Origin: Ramlibacter sp.
Lineage (GTDB): Bacteria; Pseudomonadota; Gammaproteobacteria; Burkholderiales; Burkholderiaceae_C
Direction: 5' to 3'
DNA length: 64,000 bases
Assembly (NCBI GenBank): GCA_021323335.1
Contig: JAJTCN010000008.1
Span: 21,417-85,416, forward strand
In this document: in pieces, positions 36,524-43,905 of the stretch
Layout: each line of letters begins with the position of its first letter
How positions within the stretch are numbered: position 1 is the stretch's first letter
Notes under the pieces: generated by a model
What the model was told of the DNA's origin: nothing
The model's input: only the letters and a program-made list of their open reading frames with translations
The model's database searches: none
Made by a program: the position numbers and the translations under genes

Positions 36524-36655
36524 TGTCGCGGTTCGCCCTCGGGCTCACCACGACCTATGGATATACGTCAGTTGCCACCCGTAGGTCGTGGTGAGAGGCG
36601 CAGCCCGAACCGCGACACCGTAGGCCGGGGTGAGCGCGAAGCCGAACCCCGGTGA
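36524..36655. repeat. Three family B (GTAG-headed) palindromic repeats
   Basis: Copy 36524-36557 is on the minus strand with an ATAG head. Copies at 36581-36618 (GTAGGTCGTGGTGAG, ending CCCGAACCGCGACAC) and 36620-36655 (GTAGGCCGGGGTGAGCGC, then GAAGCCGAACCCCGG) are on the plus strand. The first two are head-to-head. The family is the same as that flanking the RAYT gene at 60.9-61.5 kb. The cluster fills the gap between convergent lolD and the VWA gene. Confidence 0.85.
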
Positions 36656-36662
36656 CCGGTGA

Positions 36663-37703
36663 CTACAAGATCCGGTTGAACCAGAGCAGCGACAACCCGG
36701 CCGACATCAGGACCAGCGCCGCCGCGGCGAGCGCGAACAGCGCCGAAATCTCGGTTTCCTTCTTCTCCACCGTCAGCTTCGAGCTGAGCGTCTCGTACAC
36801 CTTCTTCAGGTCCGCCGCCGTGCCGGCATAGAAGTACTCGCCCGAGGTCTTGTTGGCGATCGCCTTGAGCGTCTCCTCGTCGAGGCGCACGCGCATCGAC
36901 CAGCCTTCGAAGCCGATCGTCTCGCCGTCCACCGTGCCGATGCCCACCGTGTACACGCGGATGCCGCGGTCGGCGGCCAGCTTGGCGGCCTCGATCGGGT
37001 CCACCCCCGTGGTGCGCTGGCCATCGGTCAGCATGATGATCGCGGCCGAGGGGTAGGAGCCCGGCGCCACCGGCGTGAACTCCTTCTTCACCGGCCGGTC
37101 CTTGTCGAGCGAGAAGCCGCGCTGCCGGTCGCGCCCGGTCTGCATCGACTCGAGGTCGATGCCCGCATCCGGGAACAGCGTGGCCAGCGAGATCACGATG
37201 GCATTGCCGGTGGCCGTGGCGCGCTGCAGCTGGAAGCGGTCGATGGCCGTCACCAGGTCTTCGCGGTTCACCGTGGGCAGCTGCGCCACCTGCGCCGAGC
37301 CGGCGAAGGCGACGATGCCCACCTTCACGTGGCGCGGCAGCTCGGTCAGGAAGGCCTTGGCGGCGTTCTGCGCGGCCACCAGCCGGTTGGGCTGCACGTC
37401 GGTGGCCCGCATGCTGCCCGACACGTCCATGGCCAGGATGATGGTCTGCTGGTTCGACGGCAACGTGACCACCGCGACCGGGCGCGCCGCGGCCAGCAGC
37501 AAGGCGGCCATGGCGAGCAGGAAGAGGATGGGCGGGATGTGGCGCCGCACCTGCTGGCCGCCCCCCATCGCCTCCTTCACGATCGACAGCGACGCATAGC
37601 GCACCGCCATCTTCTTCTTGCGGCGCAACAGCAGCACGTACAGGCCCACCAGCAGGGGCAGGGCGAGGAGCAGCCAGAGGAACTGCGGCCAGAGGAATTG
37701 CAT
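36663..37703 (-). CDS. VWA-domain membrane protein (BatA-like)
   Basis: A 346-residue protein with two N-terminal membrane helices (LWPQFLWLLLALPLLVGLYVLLL and PPILFLLAMAALLLAAA), a von Willebrand A domain with an intact MIDAS (DVSGSMRATD, then MLTDGQRTTG), and one C-terminal helix (ALFALAAAALVLMSAG). Family members work with MoxR ATPases and DUF58 proteins as chaperones or metal-insertion modules at the membrane. It is the last gene of the S1C/MoxR/DUF58/VWA operon. A start at MQFLWPQF is preferred, since upstream residues are a different gene in another frame. Confidence 0.9.
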   Translation of the reverse strand: MQFLWPQFLWLLLALPLLVGLYVLLLRRKKKMAVRYASLSIVKEAMGGGQQVRRHIPPILFLLAMAALLLAAARPVAVVTLPSNQQTIILAMDVSGSMRATDVQPNRLVAAQNAAKAFLTELPRHVKVGIVAFAGSAQVAQLPTVNREDLVTAIDRFQLQRATATGNAIVISLATLFPDAGIDLESMQTGRDRQRGFSLDKDRPVKKEFTPVAPGSYPSAAIIMLTDGQRTTGVDPIEAAKLAADRGIRVYTVGIGTVDGETIGFEGWSMRVRLDEETLKAIANKTSGEYFYAGTAADLKKVYETLSSKLTVEKKETEISALFALAAAALVLMSAGLSLLWFNRIL

Positions 37704-37717
37704 GGCTTTCTCCGGGA

Positions 37718-38713
37718 TCAGGCGGCGCGCTTCAGGTGCGCCGGCAGCGAGCCGGCGGCCAGCCGGGTGCGGCGCTTGCGCATGTCGACGAAGCGGACGA
37801 TGGCGTCCACCAGGTCGGCGTCGGTGGAAAGTTCGAGCGCGTCGACGTTGCTGCGCGCCAGCGACTCGCGCAGCTCGGCCTCGCGTTGCGCGGCGATGCG
37901 GGCAAACCGCTTGCGGAAGCCGGCATCGTGGGTGTCGACCAGGATCTGCTCGCCGGTCTCGGCGTCGCGCAGCGTCAGCAGGCCCAGGTCGGGCAGCTCC
38001 AGCTCCAGCGGGTCCATCACCCGCACGGCCACCACCTCGTGGCGCTGCGCGAGCTGGGCCAGCTGCTTCTCCCAGCCGGGCTCGCTGATGAAGTCGGAGA
38101 CGACGAAGACGGTGGAGCGGCGCTTGATCAGGTTGGCGGCCTGCGCCAGCAGGTCCTGCAGCCGCGTCGGCCCGCTTTCCTTGGACTGCGCGCGGTCCAG
38201 CATGCTGTGCAGCAGGTGCAGCACGTGGCGGCGGCCGTTGCGCGTGGGGATGACGGTGTCCACGCCCGCGCCGTACAGCATAGCGCCGACGCGGTTGCCG
38301 TGGCGCGTGAGCAGGCGCGCCAGCACGGCCACGAATTCGGCGGAGACGTTGCGCTTGCGCAGCTCGCCGGAGCCGAAGTCCACCGAGGGGCTCAGGTCCA
38401 GCAGGAACCAGGCGGACATCTCGCGGTCTTCGGTGAACACGCGCACGTAGGGCGACTGCATGCGCGCCGTCACGTTCCAGTCGATGTGGCGCACGTCGTC
38501 GTGCAGCTGGTATTCGCGCAGGTCCGCCAGGTCCAGCCCGGTGCCGCGCAGCAGCGTGCGGTAGTCGCCCTGCAGCAGGCCGTCCAGGCGGCGGATCACC
38601 TTCCATTCCAGGCCGCGCAGCACCTGCTCGGCGTGGTGCGCCCCCATCGCCGTGGCGGGGGGCGCCTCCACGACGGCGGCGGCCGCCGCCTTCTTACGCC
38701 ACAAGCTTTTCAT
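37718..38713 (-). CDS. DUF58 (VWA-like) domain protein
   Basis: A 331-residue cytoplasmic protein. It has the DUF58 signature REYQLHDDVRHIDWNVTARM, then a VWA-like fold with LLDLSPSVDFGS and VFVVSDFIS. These proteins pair with MoxR ATPases, often as the adaptor. It overlaps the end of moxR by 20 bases and precedes the VWA gene by 14 bases, all in one operon. No enzymatic site is evident. Confidence 0.9.
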   Translation of the reverse strand: MKSLWRKKAAAAAVVEAPPATAMGAHHAEQVLRGLEWKVIRRLDGLLQGDYRTLLRGTGLDLADLREYQLHDDVRHIDWNVTARMQSPYVRVFTEDREMSAWFLLDLSPSVDFGSGELRKRNVSAEFVAVLARLLTRHGNRVGAMLYGAGVDTVIPTRNGRRHVLHLLHSMLDRAQSKESGPTRLQDLLAQAANLIKRRSTVFVVSDFISEPGWEKQLAQLAQRHEVVAVRVMDPLELELPDLGLLTLRDAETGEQILVDTHDAGFRKRFARIAAQREAELRESLARSNVDALELSTDADLVDAIVRFVDMRKRRTRLAAGSLPAHLKRAA

Positions 38714-39701
38714 GCTCGAGGGGCTTCGCCGGAGCGGGAATCTTGGCCATGATCTTCTGCACCACCGCGTCGGAGGTCAGGCCATCCGACAGCGCTTCGT
38801 ACGACAGCACCACGCGGTGCCGCAGCACGTCGGGCACCAGGTCCACCATGTCCTCGGGCAGCGCGTAACCGCGGCCGCGCAGCATGGCGAGGGCGCGCGC
38901 ACCTTCCACCAGGTTGATGGTCGCGCGGGGGCTCGCGCCATAGGTGATGTACTTCGCCAGGTCCTTCAGGCCGTGGCGGTCGGGCCAGCGCGTGGCAGAC
39001 ACCAGCCGAACCGCGTACTGCACCAGCGACGGGTCGACGTAGATCTCGCGGCATTCGCGCTGCAGCATGGCGAGCTGGTCGGTGCTGGCCACCGCCGTCA
39101 CGTCGACGGCCGGGCCGGTGACGCGCTGGACGATGACGAACTCTTCCTCGTCCGTCGGGTAGTCCACCAGCACCTTCATCATGAACCGGTCCACCTGCGC
39201 CTCGGGCAGCGGGTAGGTGCCCTCGGTCTCGATCGGGTTCTGCGTGGCCATCACGAGGAAGGGGGTCGGCACCTTGTGCGTCTCGCCGGCGATGGTGACC
39301 TGGCGCTCCTGCATCACCTCGAGCAGCGCGCTCTGCACCTTGGCCGGCGCGCGGTTGATTTCGTCGGCCAGCAGCAGGTTGGCGAACACCGGGCCGAGCG
39401 AAGTGGTGAACTCGCCGGTCTTCTGGTTGTAGATGCGCGTGCCCACCAGGTCGGCCGGCACGAGGTCGGGCGTGAACTGGATGCGCTTGAACTGGCCACG
39501 CATGGTGTTGGCGAGCGTCTTGACCGTCAGCGTCTTGGCCAGGCCGGGCACGCCTTCGACCAGCAGGTGGCCTTGCGCCAGCATGGCCACCATCACGCGT
39601 TCGAGGAAGCGGTCCTGCCCCACGACGACGCGCTTCACCTCGTAGAGAATCTGTTCCATCATCTGCGCCGTGGCGCTGTCGGTGCGGCTGGTGCTTTCCA
39701 T
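38694..39701 (-). CDS. MoxR-family AAA+ ATPase
   Basis: A 335-residue AAA+ ATPase from MESTSRTDSATAQMMEQIL. It has the MoxR Walker A variant VEGVPGLAKT, Walker B LLLADEINRAPAKVQSALLEVMQER, sensor 1 FLVMATQNPIETEGTYPLPEAQVDRF and an Arg-rich C-terminal lid. With the DUF58 and VWA proteins it likely remodels or loads cofactor into a partner protein. The frame is open far upstream, but only this start gives the usual length; the ATG follows the S1C protease gene by 38 bases. Confidence 0.92.
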   Translation of the reverse strand: MESTSRTDSATAQMMEQILYEVKRVVVGQDRFLERVMVAMLAQGHLLVEGVPGLAKTLTVKTLANTMRGQFKRIQFTPDLVPADLVGTRIYNQKTGEFTTSLGPVFANLLLADEINRAPAKVQSALLEVMQERQVTIAGETHKVPTPFLVMATQNPIETEGTYPLPEAQVDRFMMKVLVDYPTDEEEFVIVQRVTGPAVDVTAVASTDQLAMLQRECREIYVDPSLVQYAVRLVSATRWPDRHGLKDLAKYITYGASPRATINLVEGARALAMLRGRGYALPEDMVDLVPDVLRHRVVLSYEALSDGLTSDAVVQKIMAKIPAPAKPLEHEKLVA

Positions 39702-39739
39702 GGGTCCTGCGGGAAGTGGGGAAGGAAGGGCCAGCGCCG

Positions 39740-40729
39740 TCAGAACGGCGGCAGCCCGGCGGCGGAGGCGGCGTTCTCGATCGGCACGGCGAAGCCGATG
39801 CCGAGGAAGGTGCGCGCGGAAGTCGGGTTGAGGATGGCGGTGACGATGCCCACCACCTCGCCGTCCATGGTGACCAGCGGGCCGCCGGAATTGCCGGGGT
39901 TGGCCGCCGCGTCGAACTGGATCAGGTTCTTCATTTCCTGCTTGCCTTCCGGCGAGCGGAACACCCGCCCCAGGCCGGAGATGACGCCGCCGGAGGCCGA
40001 CGGGCCGATGCCGAAGGGGAAGCCGACGGCCAGCACCTTGTCGCCCGGCGCCAGGTCGGCCGTGGACCGCATGGTGGCGGCGATCATGTCGTCGGGGATC
40101 TTGGAGGCCTGCAGCACGGCGAGGTCGTTCTCGGCCTGCACGCCGCTGATCCGGGCGGCGCTTTCCAGGCCGTCGTGGAAGATGACCTTGATGCGGTCGG
40201 CGCCGCTGACCACGTGCAGGTTGGTGAGGATCACGCCCTTGTCGATGATCACCACGCCGGTGCCCACGCCGTTCTCCACCTCGTCGTCGTCGCCGGTGAC
40301 ATCGGCGGTGGCCGGCCCCAGCGGCTTCGGCTTGGCCCCTTTCTTCTCCGCCAGCTTCGCCTCGGCTTCCTTCAGGCGGCTTTTCTTGACGTAGCTGACC
40401 ACGCGCACCACGGCGGGCCGGATGTTGTCGTACGCCTTGGCGTACTCCGACGGCATCACCTGCGTCTCCATGGTCTTCAGGACCGCCGCGTTGATGTCCT
40501 CCTGGGTCAGCCGGCGCTGCGGCTGCTGCAGCATCACATTGGCCAGCAAGGCGATGCCGAGCAGCAGGATGGCGCTCCAGAGCAGCAGCGGGTGGTTGGG
40601 GGAAAGCTTCGGCCGGCGCTTGGCCGCAGGCGCGCCGGCTGCCTCGGCAGCGGCTGGTGGCGCCTCCGGCGGGGCGGAGGCGGCAGGCCGCGTGGAGCGG
40701 CTGGAACTGTAGAGGGCGGGCCTGCGCAT
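39740..40729 (-). CDS. S1C-family trypsin-like serine protease (DegS/HtrA-like) without PDZ
   Basis: A 329-residue protein with a Pro/Ala-rich cytoplasmic N-terminus and one membrane anchor at about residues 48-67 (PLLLWSAILLLGIALLANVM). The trypsin-like domain lies in the periplasm: catalytic His in ILTNLHVVSG, Asp in AENDLAVL and Ser in NPGNSGGPL, so the triad is complete. It ends soon after, with no PDZ domain, unlike DegS. A charged insertion (LAEKKGAKPKPLGP...GDDDEVENG) sits before the catalytic core. It heads the MoxR/DUF58/VWA operon and may be a quality-control protease for it. Confidence 0.88.
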   Translation of the reverse strand: MRRPALYSSSRSTRPAASAPPEAPPAAAEAAGAPAAKRRPKLSPNHPLLLWSAILLLGIALLANVMLQQPQRRLTQEDINAAVLKTMETQVMPSEYAKAYDNIRPAVVRVVSYVKKSRLKEAEAKLAEKKGAKPKPLGPATADVTGDDDEVENGVGTGVVIIDKGVILTNLHVVSGADRIKVIFHDGLESAARISGVQAENDLAVLQASKIPDDMIAATMRSTADLAPGDKVLAVGFPFGIGPSASGGVISGLGRVFRSPEGKQEMKNLIQFDAAANPGNSGGPLVTMDGEVVGIVTAILNPTSARTFLGIGFAVPIENAASAAGLPPF

Positions 40730-40852
40730 CCGTGATCCTTGGGCTGTTCCTGGAAAAACACGCGGGGGCCACGCCGTTTGCAGCCCTGGCGAAGGCTCAC
40801 GGTATCACGGTTTTCCGGCATCTGCACGGCTTGCGGCATCATGGGCAGCGGG

Positions 40853-41671
40853 ATGTGGATTGATACGCACTGTCATCTGGATGCGGCCGAATTCGGCGCC
40901 GACGCCGCCCCGGTGCGCCTTCGCGCGGCGCAGGCCGGCGTGGCCCATTGCGTGCTGCCGGCGGTGGCCGTTTCCAACTTCGACACGGTCCGCGAGCTGG
41001 CGCACCGGCATGGGGACAGCTACGCGCTCGGGATCCATCCCCTCTGCACACCGGATGCGCTGGACGAGGACCTGGCCCTGCTGGACGGCGCCCTGGCCCG
41101 GCATCGCGGCGACCCGCGGCTCGTGGCCGTCGGCGAGATCGGCCTGGACCTCTTCGTGCCCGGGCTGGATGCCGCGCGGCAAGATGACTTCTACCGCGAG
41201 CAGCTGGTCCTGGCGCAGCGGCACGGCCTGCCCGTGCTGCTGCACGTGCGGCGCTCGGCCGACCAGCTGCTCAAGCACCTGCGCCGCATCCCGGTGACCG
41301 GCATCGCCCACGCCTTCAACGGCAGCGACCAGCAGGCCGCCGCGTTCGTGGACCTGGGCTTCAAGCTGGGGTTCGGCGGCACGGTGACGTACGAGCGGTC
41401 GCTGCAGATCCGCCGGCTGGCGCGCGAGCTGCCGCTGTCCGCGCTGGTGCTCGAAACGGATGCGCCCGACATTCCGCCGCGCTGGCTTTACAAGACGGCG
41501 CAGCAGCGGGCGGCCGGGGCCGCGCAGGGGCGCAACGAACCGGCCGAGTTGCCGGCGATCGGCGCCGAGCTGGCCGGATTGCGGGGCATGGCGCCGGACG
41601 ACCTGGCCGCGGCGACCACGGAAAACGCCTGCATGGCCTTGCCGCGCCTGCGCGCGCTGTTGCCGCCGTGA
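40853..41671 (+). CDS. TatD-family metal-dependent hydrolase (DNase)
   Basis: A 272-residue TIM-barrel hydrolase with metal ligands THCHLD (His6, His8), the glutamate in AVGEIGLDLF, the histidines in LLHVRRSADQ and IAHAFNGS, and the aspartate in LETDAPDIPP. It is a predicted cytoplasmic 3'-5' exonuclease or D-aminoacyl-type hydrolase. A start at MWIDTHCHLD is supported by the family. Divergent from the S1C protease gene with about 120 bases between, and followed by an inverted repeat pair. Confidence 0.88.
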   Translation: MWIDTHCHLDAAEFGADAAPVRLRAAQAGVAHCVLPAVAVSNFDTVRELAHRHGDSYALGIHPLCTPDALDEDLALLDGALARHRGDPRLVAVGEIGLDLFVPGLDAARQDDFYREQLVLAQRHGLPVLLHVRRSADQLLKHLRRIPVTGIAHAFNGSDQQAAAFVDLGFKLGFGGTVTYERSLQIRRLARELPLSALVLETDAPDIPPRWLYKTAQQRAAGAAQGRNEPAELPAIGAELAGLRGMAPDDLAAATTENACMALPRLRALLPP

Positions 41672-41681
41672 CCGTTTTCAT

Positions 41682-41757
41682 GGCGGGGTCGCTCCGCGAA
41701 CCCGCCCTACCACTGTCCGCGCTCTCCCGTAGGGCGGGTTCGCGCAGCGACCCCGCC
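41682..41757. repeat. Head-to-head pair of family C palindromic repeats
   Basis: A minus-strand copy at 41682-41710 and a plus-strand copy at 41729-41757 (GTAGGGCGGGTTCGC, then GCAGCGACCCCGCC) face each other with GTAG heads inward. Each forms its own hairpin with arms like GGCGGGTTCGC and GCGACCCCGCC. The sequence is distinct from family B but shares the GTAG head. It lies between the convergent TatD gene and the gene at 41759. Confidence 0.85.
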
Positions 41758-41758
41758 G

Positions 41759-42691
41759 TTACGCCGCCGGTTGCAGCGCGCGGCCCATCTCGAACAGGTG
41801 CACCGTGAGCTCGCGGTCGTAGGCGCGCAGGCGTCCCATGTCGGCGCCGGCTTCGGTGAGCACCACCTCCAGGTCGTGCCGGGCGTCCACCACGGCCATC
41901 AGCTCCGCCGGCTGGGGCGGTTTGGCATCGACGCCCAGCAGGGGGCGCAGCACTTCATGCAGCCGGCGGCTGCGCGGGCGCACGCGCCGCTGCAGCGTCT
42001 CGCACAGCGCCGAGCGCAGCGCGTAGAACTGCTCAGCCAGTTCCAGGGCGCTGCGTGCGTGGCCGCACAGGCGGTCCATCCGGTGCAGGCGTTCCTGCAG
42101 CACGCCGCCGCGGCGCGCCAGCTCGCGCAGGGCCAGCTGGCTCACTTCGGCGGTGGCGCTGCCGCGGCGCTCGATCACGTCCTGTTCCATCTCGTGCAGC
42201 CAGCGCATGCCTTGCAGGATGCGCTCCGCCAGCGCGGCGGACTCGAGCTTGAGTCCCATGCAGACGGCGCGCGCCACCGACGACACGGGCTGGTTGCGTT
42301 GCAGGAAGCTGCCGCCGACCAGGGTGAGCTGGTGGGTGTTTTCCGCCAGCGCGGCGACCTGCCGCAGGAACTCGTCGGCCGCCTCGCCGCCGGCGCGCGC
42401 GGAGAGCACGTCCAGGCCGCCGGCGCTGTCCTGCACGATCTTCAGGCAGTGCTGCAGCTCCGCCAGTTCGGTGCCCGCATGCACTTCCTGCAGCCGGATG
42501 CGCAACGCATCCAGGTGCGGGATGCGGCGCGCGGCGATGCCCGCCAGCAATTCGTTGAGGCTGGAGGCCAGGGCGGCGGCGGAACTCCGGGGTGCCAGCG
42601 GCGGCTCCGGCATCGCGGGGCCGGCGGACCATGCTGAAAACGGCGGCGGGTTGAGGGGCGGTCGGGCGGAATCCTGCAGGTAATCCGTCAT
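41759..42691 (-). CDS. Helical hypothetical protein, 310 aa
   Basis: A cytoplasmic, almost wholly alpha-helical protein from MTDYLQDSARPPLNPP. The N-terminal 40 residues are Pro/Ala-rich; from about 45 long amphipathic helices follow (LNELLAGIAARRIPHLDALRIRL, ELAELQHCLKIVQDSAGGLD, VSQLALRELARRGGVLQER). It has no signal peptide or membrane helix. A longer frame to 42793 translates CAA/CAG-rich leader sequence and is unlikely coding. No family is recognised; TelA-like toxic-anion proteins share the helical look but I see no firm match. Confidence 0.6.
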   Translation of the reverse strand: MTDYLQDSARPPLNPPPFSAWSAGPAMPEPPLAPRSSAAALASSLNELLAGIAARRIPHLDALRIRLQEVHAGTELAELQHCLKIVQDSAGGLDVLSARAGGEAADEFLRQVAALAENTHQLTLVGGSFLQRNQPVSSVARAVCMGLKLESAALAERILQGMRWLHEMEQDVIERRGSATAEVSQLALRELARRGGVLQERLHRMDRLCGHARSALELAEQFYALRSALCETLQRRVRPRSRRLHEVLRPLLGVDAKPPQPAELMAVVDARHDLEVVLTEAGADMGRLRAYDRELTVHLFEMGRALQPAA

Positions 42692-42807
42692 GTACTGCTG
42701 CTGCTTTGTTGTTGTGGTGTTGCAATACATTCTGTAACGGGTCGCCCGGAACCGCGCGAGCATTCCTTCACGGAAAGGCCGCGCGCGGCGCACATGTGGC
42801 GGACACG

Positions 42808-42813
42808 CATAAT
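42808..42813 (+). promoter_or_regulatory. -10 element CATAAT just before the spermidine-synthase-like gene
   Basis: CATAAT ends eight bases before the GTG start, and no Shine-Dalgarno motif is seen. This is another near-leaderless arrangement like those at 5011 and 55259. Confidence 0.35.
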
Positions 42814-42821
42814 CCGCGGCC

Positions 42822-43571
42822 GTGAAGTCCGTTGCAACCAGCCTCCCCGAAGTGAATTTCTCCGACCAGGGAGACGTTCGCTACCTGCATCTCGGGACGG
42901 AGTGGATCCAGGGCTCGATGCTGCTGGACTTCCCGTACGAGATCGAGCTGGAATACGTTCAGCGGATGATGGCGTGGCTGCTGTTCGTGGAACCGCAGTC
43001 GGTGCCCAGGCGGCATGCCATGCAGCTCGGGCTGGGCGCGGCGTCGCTCACCAAGTTCTGCCACAAGAAGCTGCGCATGACGACCACGGCGATCGAGCTG
43101 AACCCGCAAGTGGTGGCCGCCTGCCGCCTGTGGTTCAAGCTGCCGAAGGACGATGCGCGCCTGTCGGTGGTGCTGGGCGATGCGGCCGAAGTGGTGGCCC
43201 ACGAGCATTGGCGGGGCCGCATCGACGCCTTGCAGGTGGACCTGTACGACCACGAGGCCGCCGCGCCGGTGCTGGACAGCGAGGACTTCTATCGCGACTG
43301 CCGCCGGCTGTTGACCGAGGATGGCTGCATGACCGTCAACCTGTTCGGGCGTTCCTCCAGCTACCAGCGCAGCCTGGAGCACATTCGTTCGGCTTTCGGC
43401 GCGGAGGCGGTGTGGGCCTTCAAGCCCACGCGCGAGGGCAACACCGTGGTGCTGGCGCTGCGCGAGCCGGTGCAGCCCACCCGCGCGCAGCTGTCGCAGC
43501 GCGCCGACGAGATCGAGGCGCGCTGGGGGTTGCCGGCGAAGAAGTGGCTGCGGGTGTTCAAGGTGACGTGA
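42822..43571 (+). CDS. Spermidine synthase-like methyltransferase-fold protein
   Basis: A 249-residue protein of the spermine/spermidine-synthase superfamily. The cofactor-binding region has HAMQLGLGAASLTKF and TTTAIELNPQVVAACRLWF, then LSVVLGDAAEVV and DALQVDLYDHEAAAPVL. The usual DGxxQ and decarboxylated-SAM gate-keeping motifs of true SpeE are not intact here, so it may be a SAM-dependent enzyme of other function. The start is a GTG with no clear ribosome-binding site. It stands alone; downstream is a 334-base repeat cluster. Confidence 0.8.
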   Translation: MKSVATSLPEVNFSDQGDVRYLHLGTEWIQGSMLLDFPYEIELEYVQRMMAWLLFVEPQSVPRRHAMQLGLGAASLTKFCHKKLRMTTTAIELNPQVVAACRLWFKLPKDDARLSVVLGDAAEVVAHEHWRGRIDALQVDLYDHEAAAPVLDSEDFYRDCRRLLTEDGCMTVNLFGRSSSYQRSLEHIRSAFGAEAVWAFKPTREGNTVVLALREPVQPTRAQLSQRADEIEARWGLPAKKWLRVFKVT

Positions 43572-43581
43572 GCGACAGCGG

Positions 43582-43876
43582 CGTCACCCCCGCGAAGGCG
43601 GGGGCCCAGGGCTCCCGATTCTTGTAGCGCGCCGCGTCGCCCCAGGCAGTGCGTGGCGCCTGGGGCGACGGACCGTGCCGCTCACTTGCGTCGTCCTCCG
43701 TCATCCTTGCCCTTCTCCGTCATCCCCGCGAAGGCGGGGATCCAGGGCTTGCGGTATTCCGCGCCGCACGCTGCAATGCATCCGGGGCCGGATACCCCCC
43801 TTCACCGGCCTTGCCAGCCGCCGTGGCGCGCTGAAAGGAGATGGAAGCCCTGGATCCCCGCCTCCGCGGGGATGAC
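43582..43876. repeat. Cluster of three family A repeats plus a separate 12-bp perfect inverted repeat
   Basis: The 334-base gap before the GspE-like gene has no coding look. Family A copies are at 43582-43616 (plus), 43718-43747 (plus) and 43848-43876 (minus). Between them, 43635-43646 and 43659-43670 are perfect arms CGTCGCCCCAGG and CCTGGGGCGACG with a 12-base loop. A decayed family A start (CCGTCATCC) is seen at 43698. The plus-strand copy at 43718 and the minus-strand one at 43848 form an inverted pair about 100 bases apart. Confidence 0.8.
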
Positions 43877-43905
43877 AAGTTCCTCACCCTCGTTACCATG
43901 TACCC

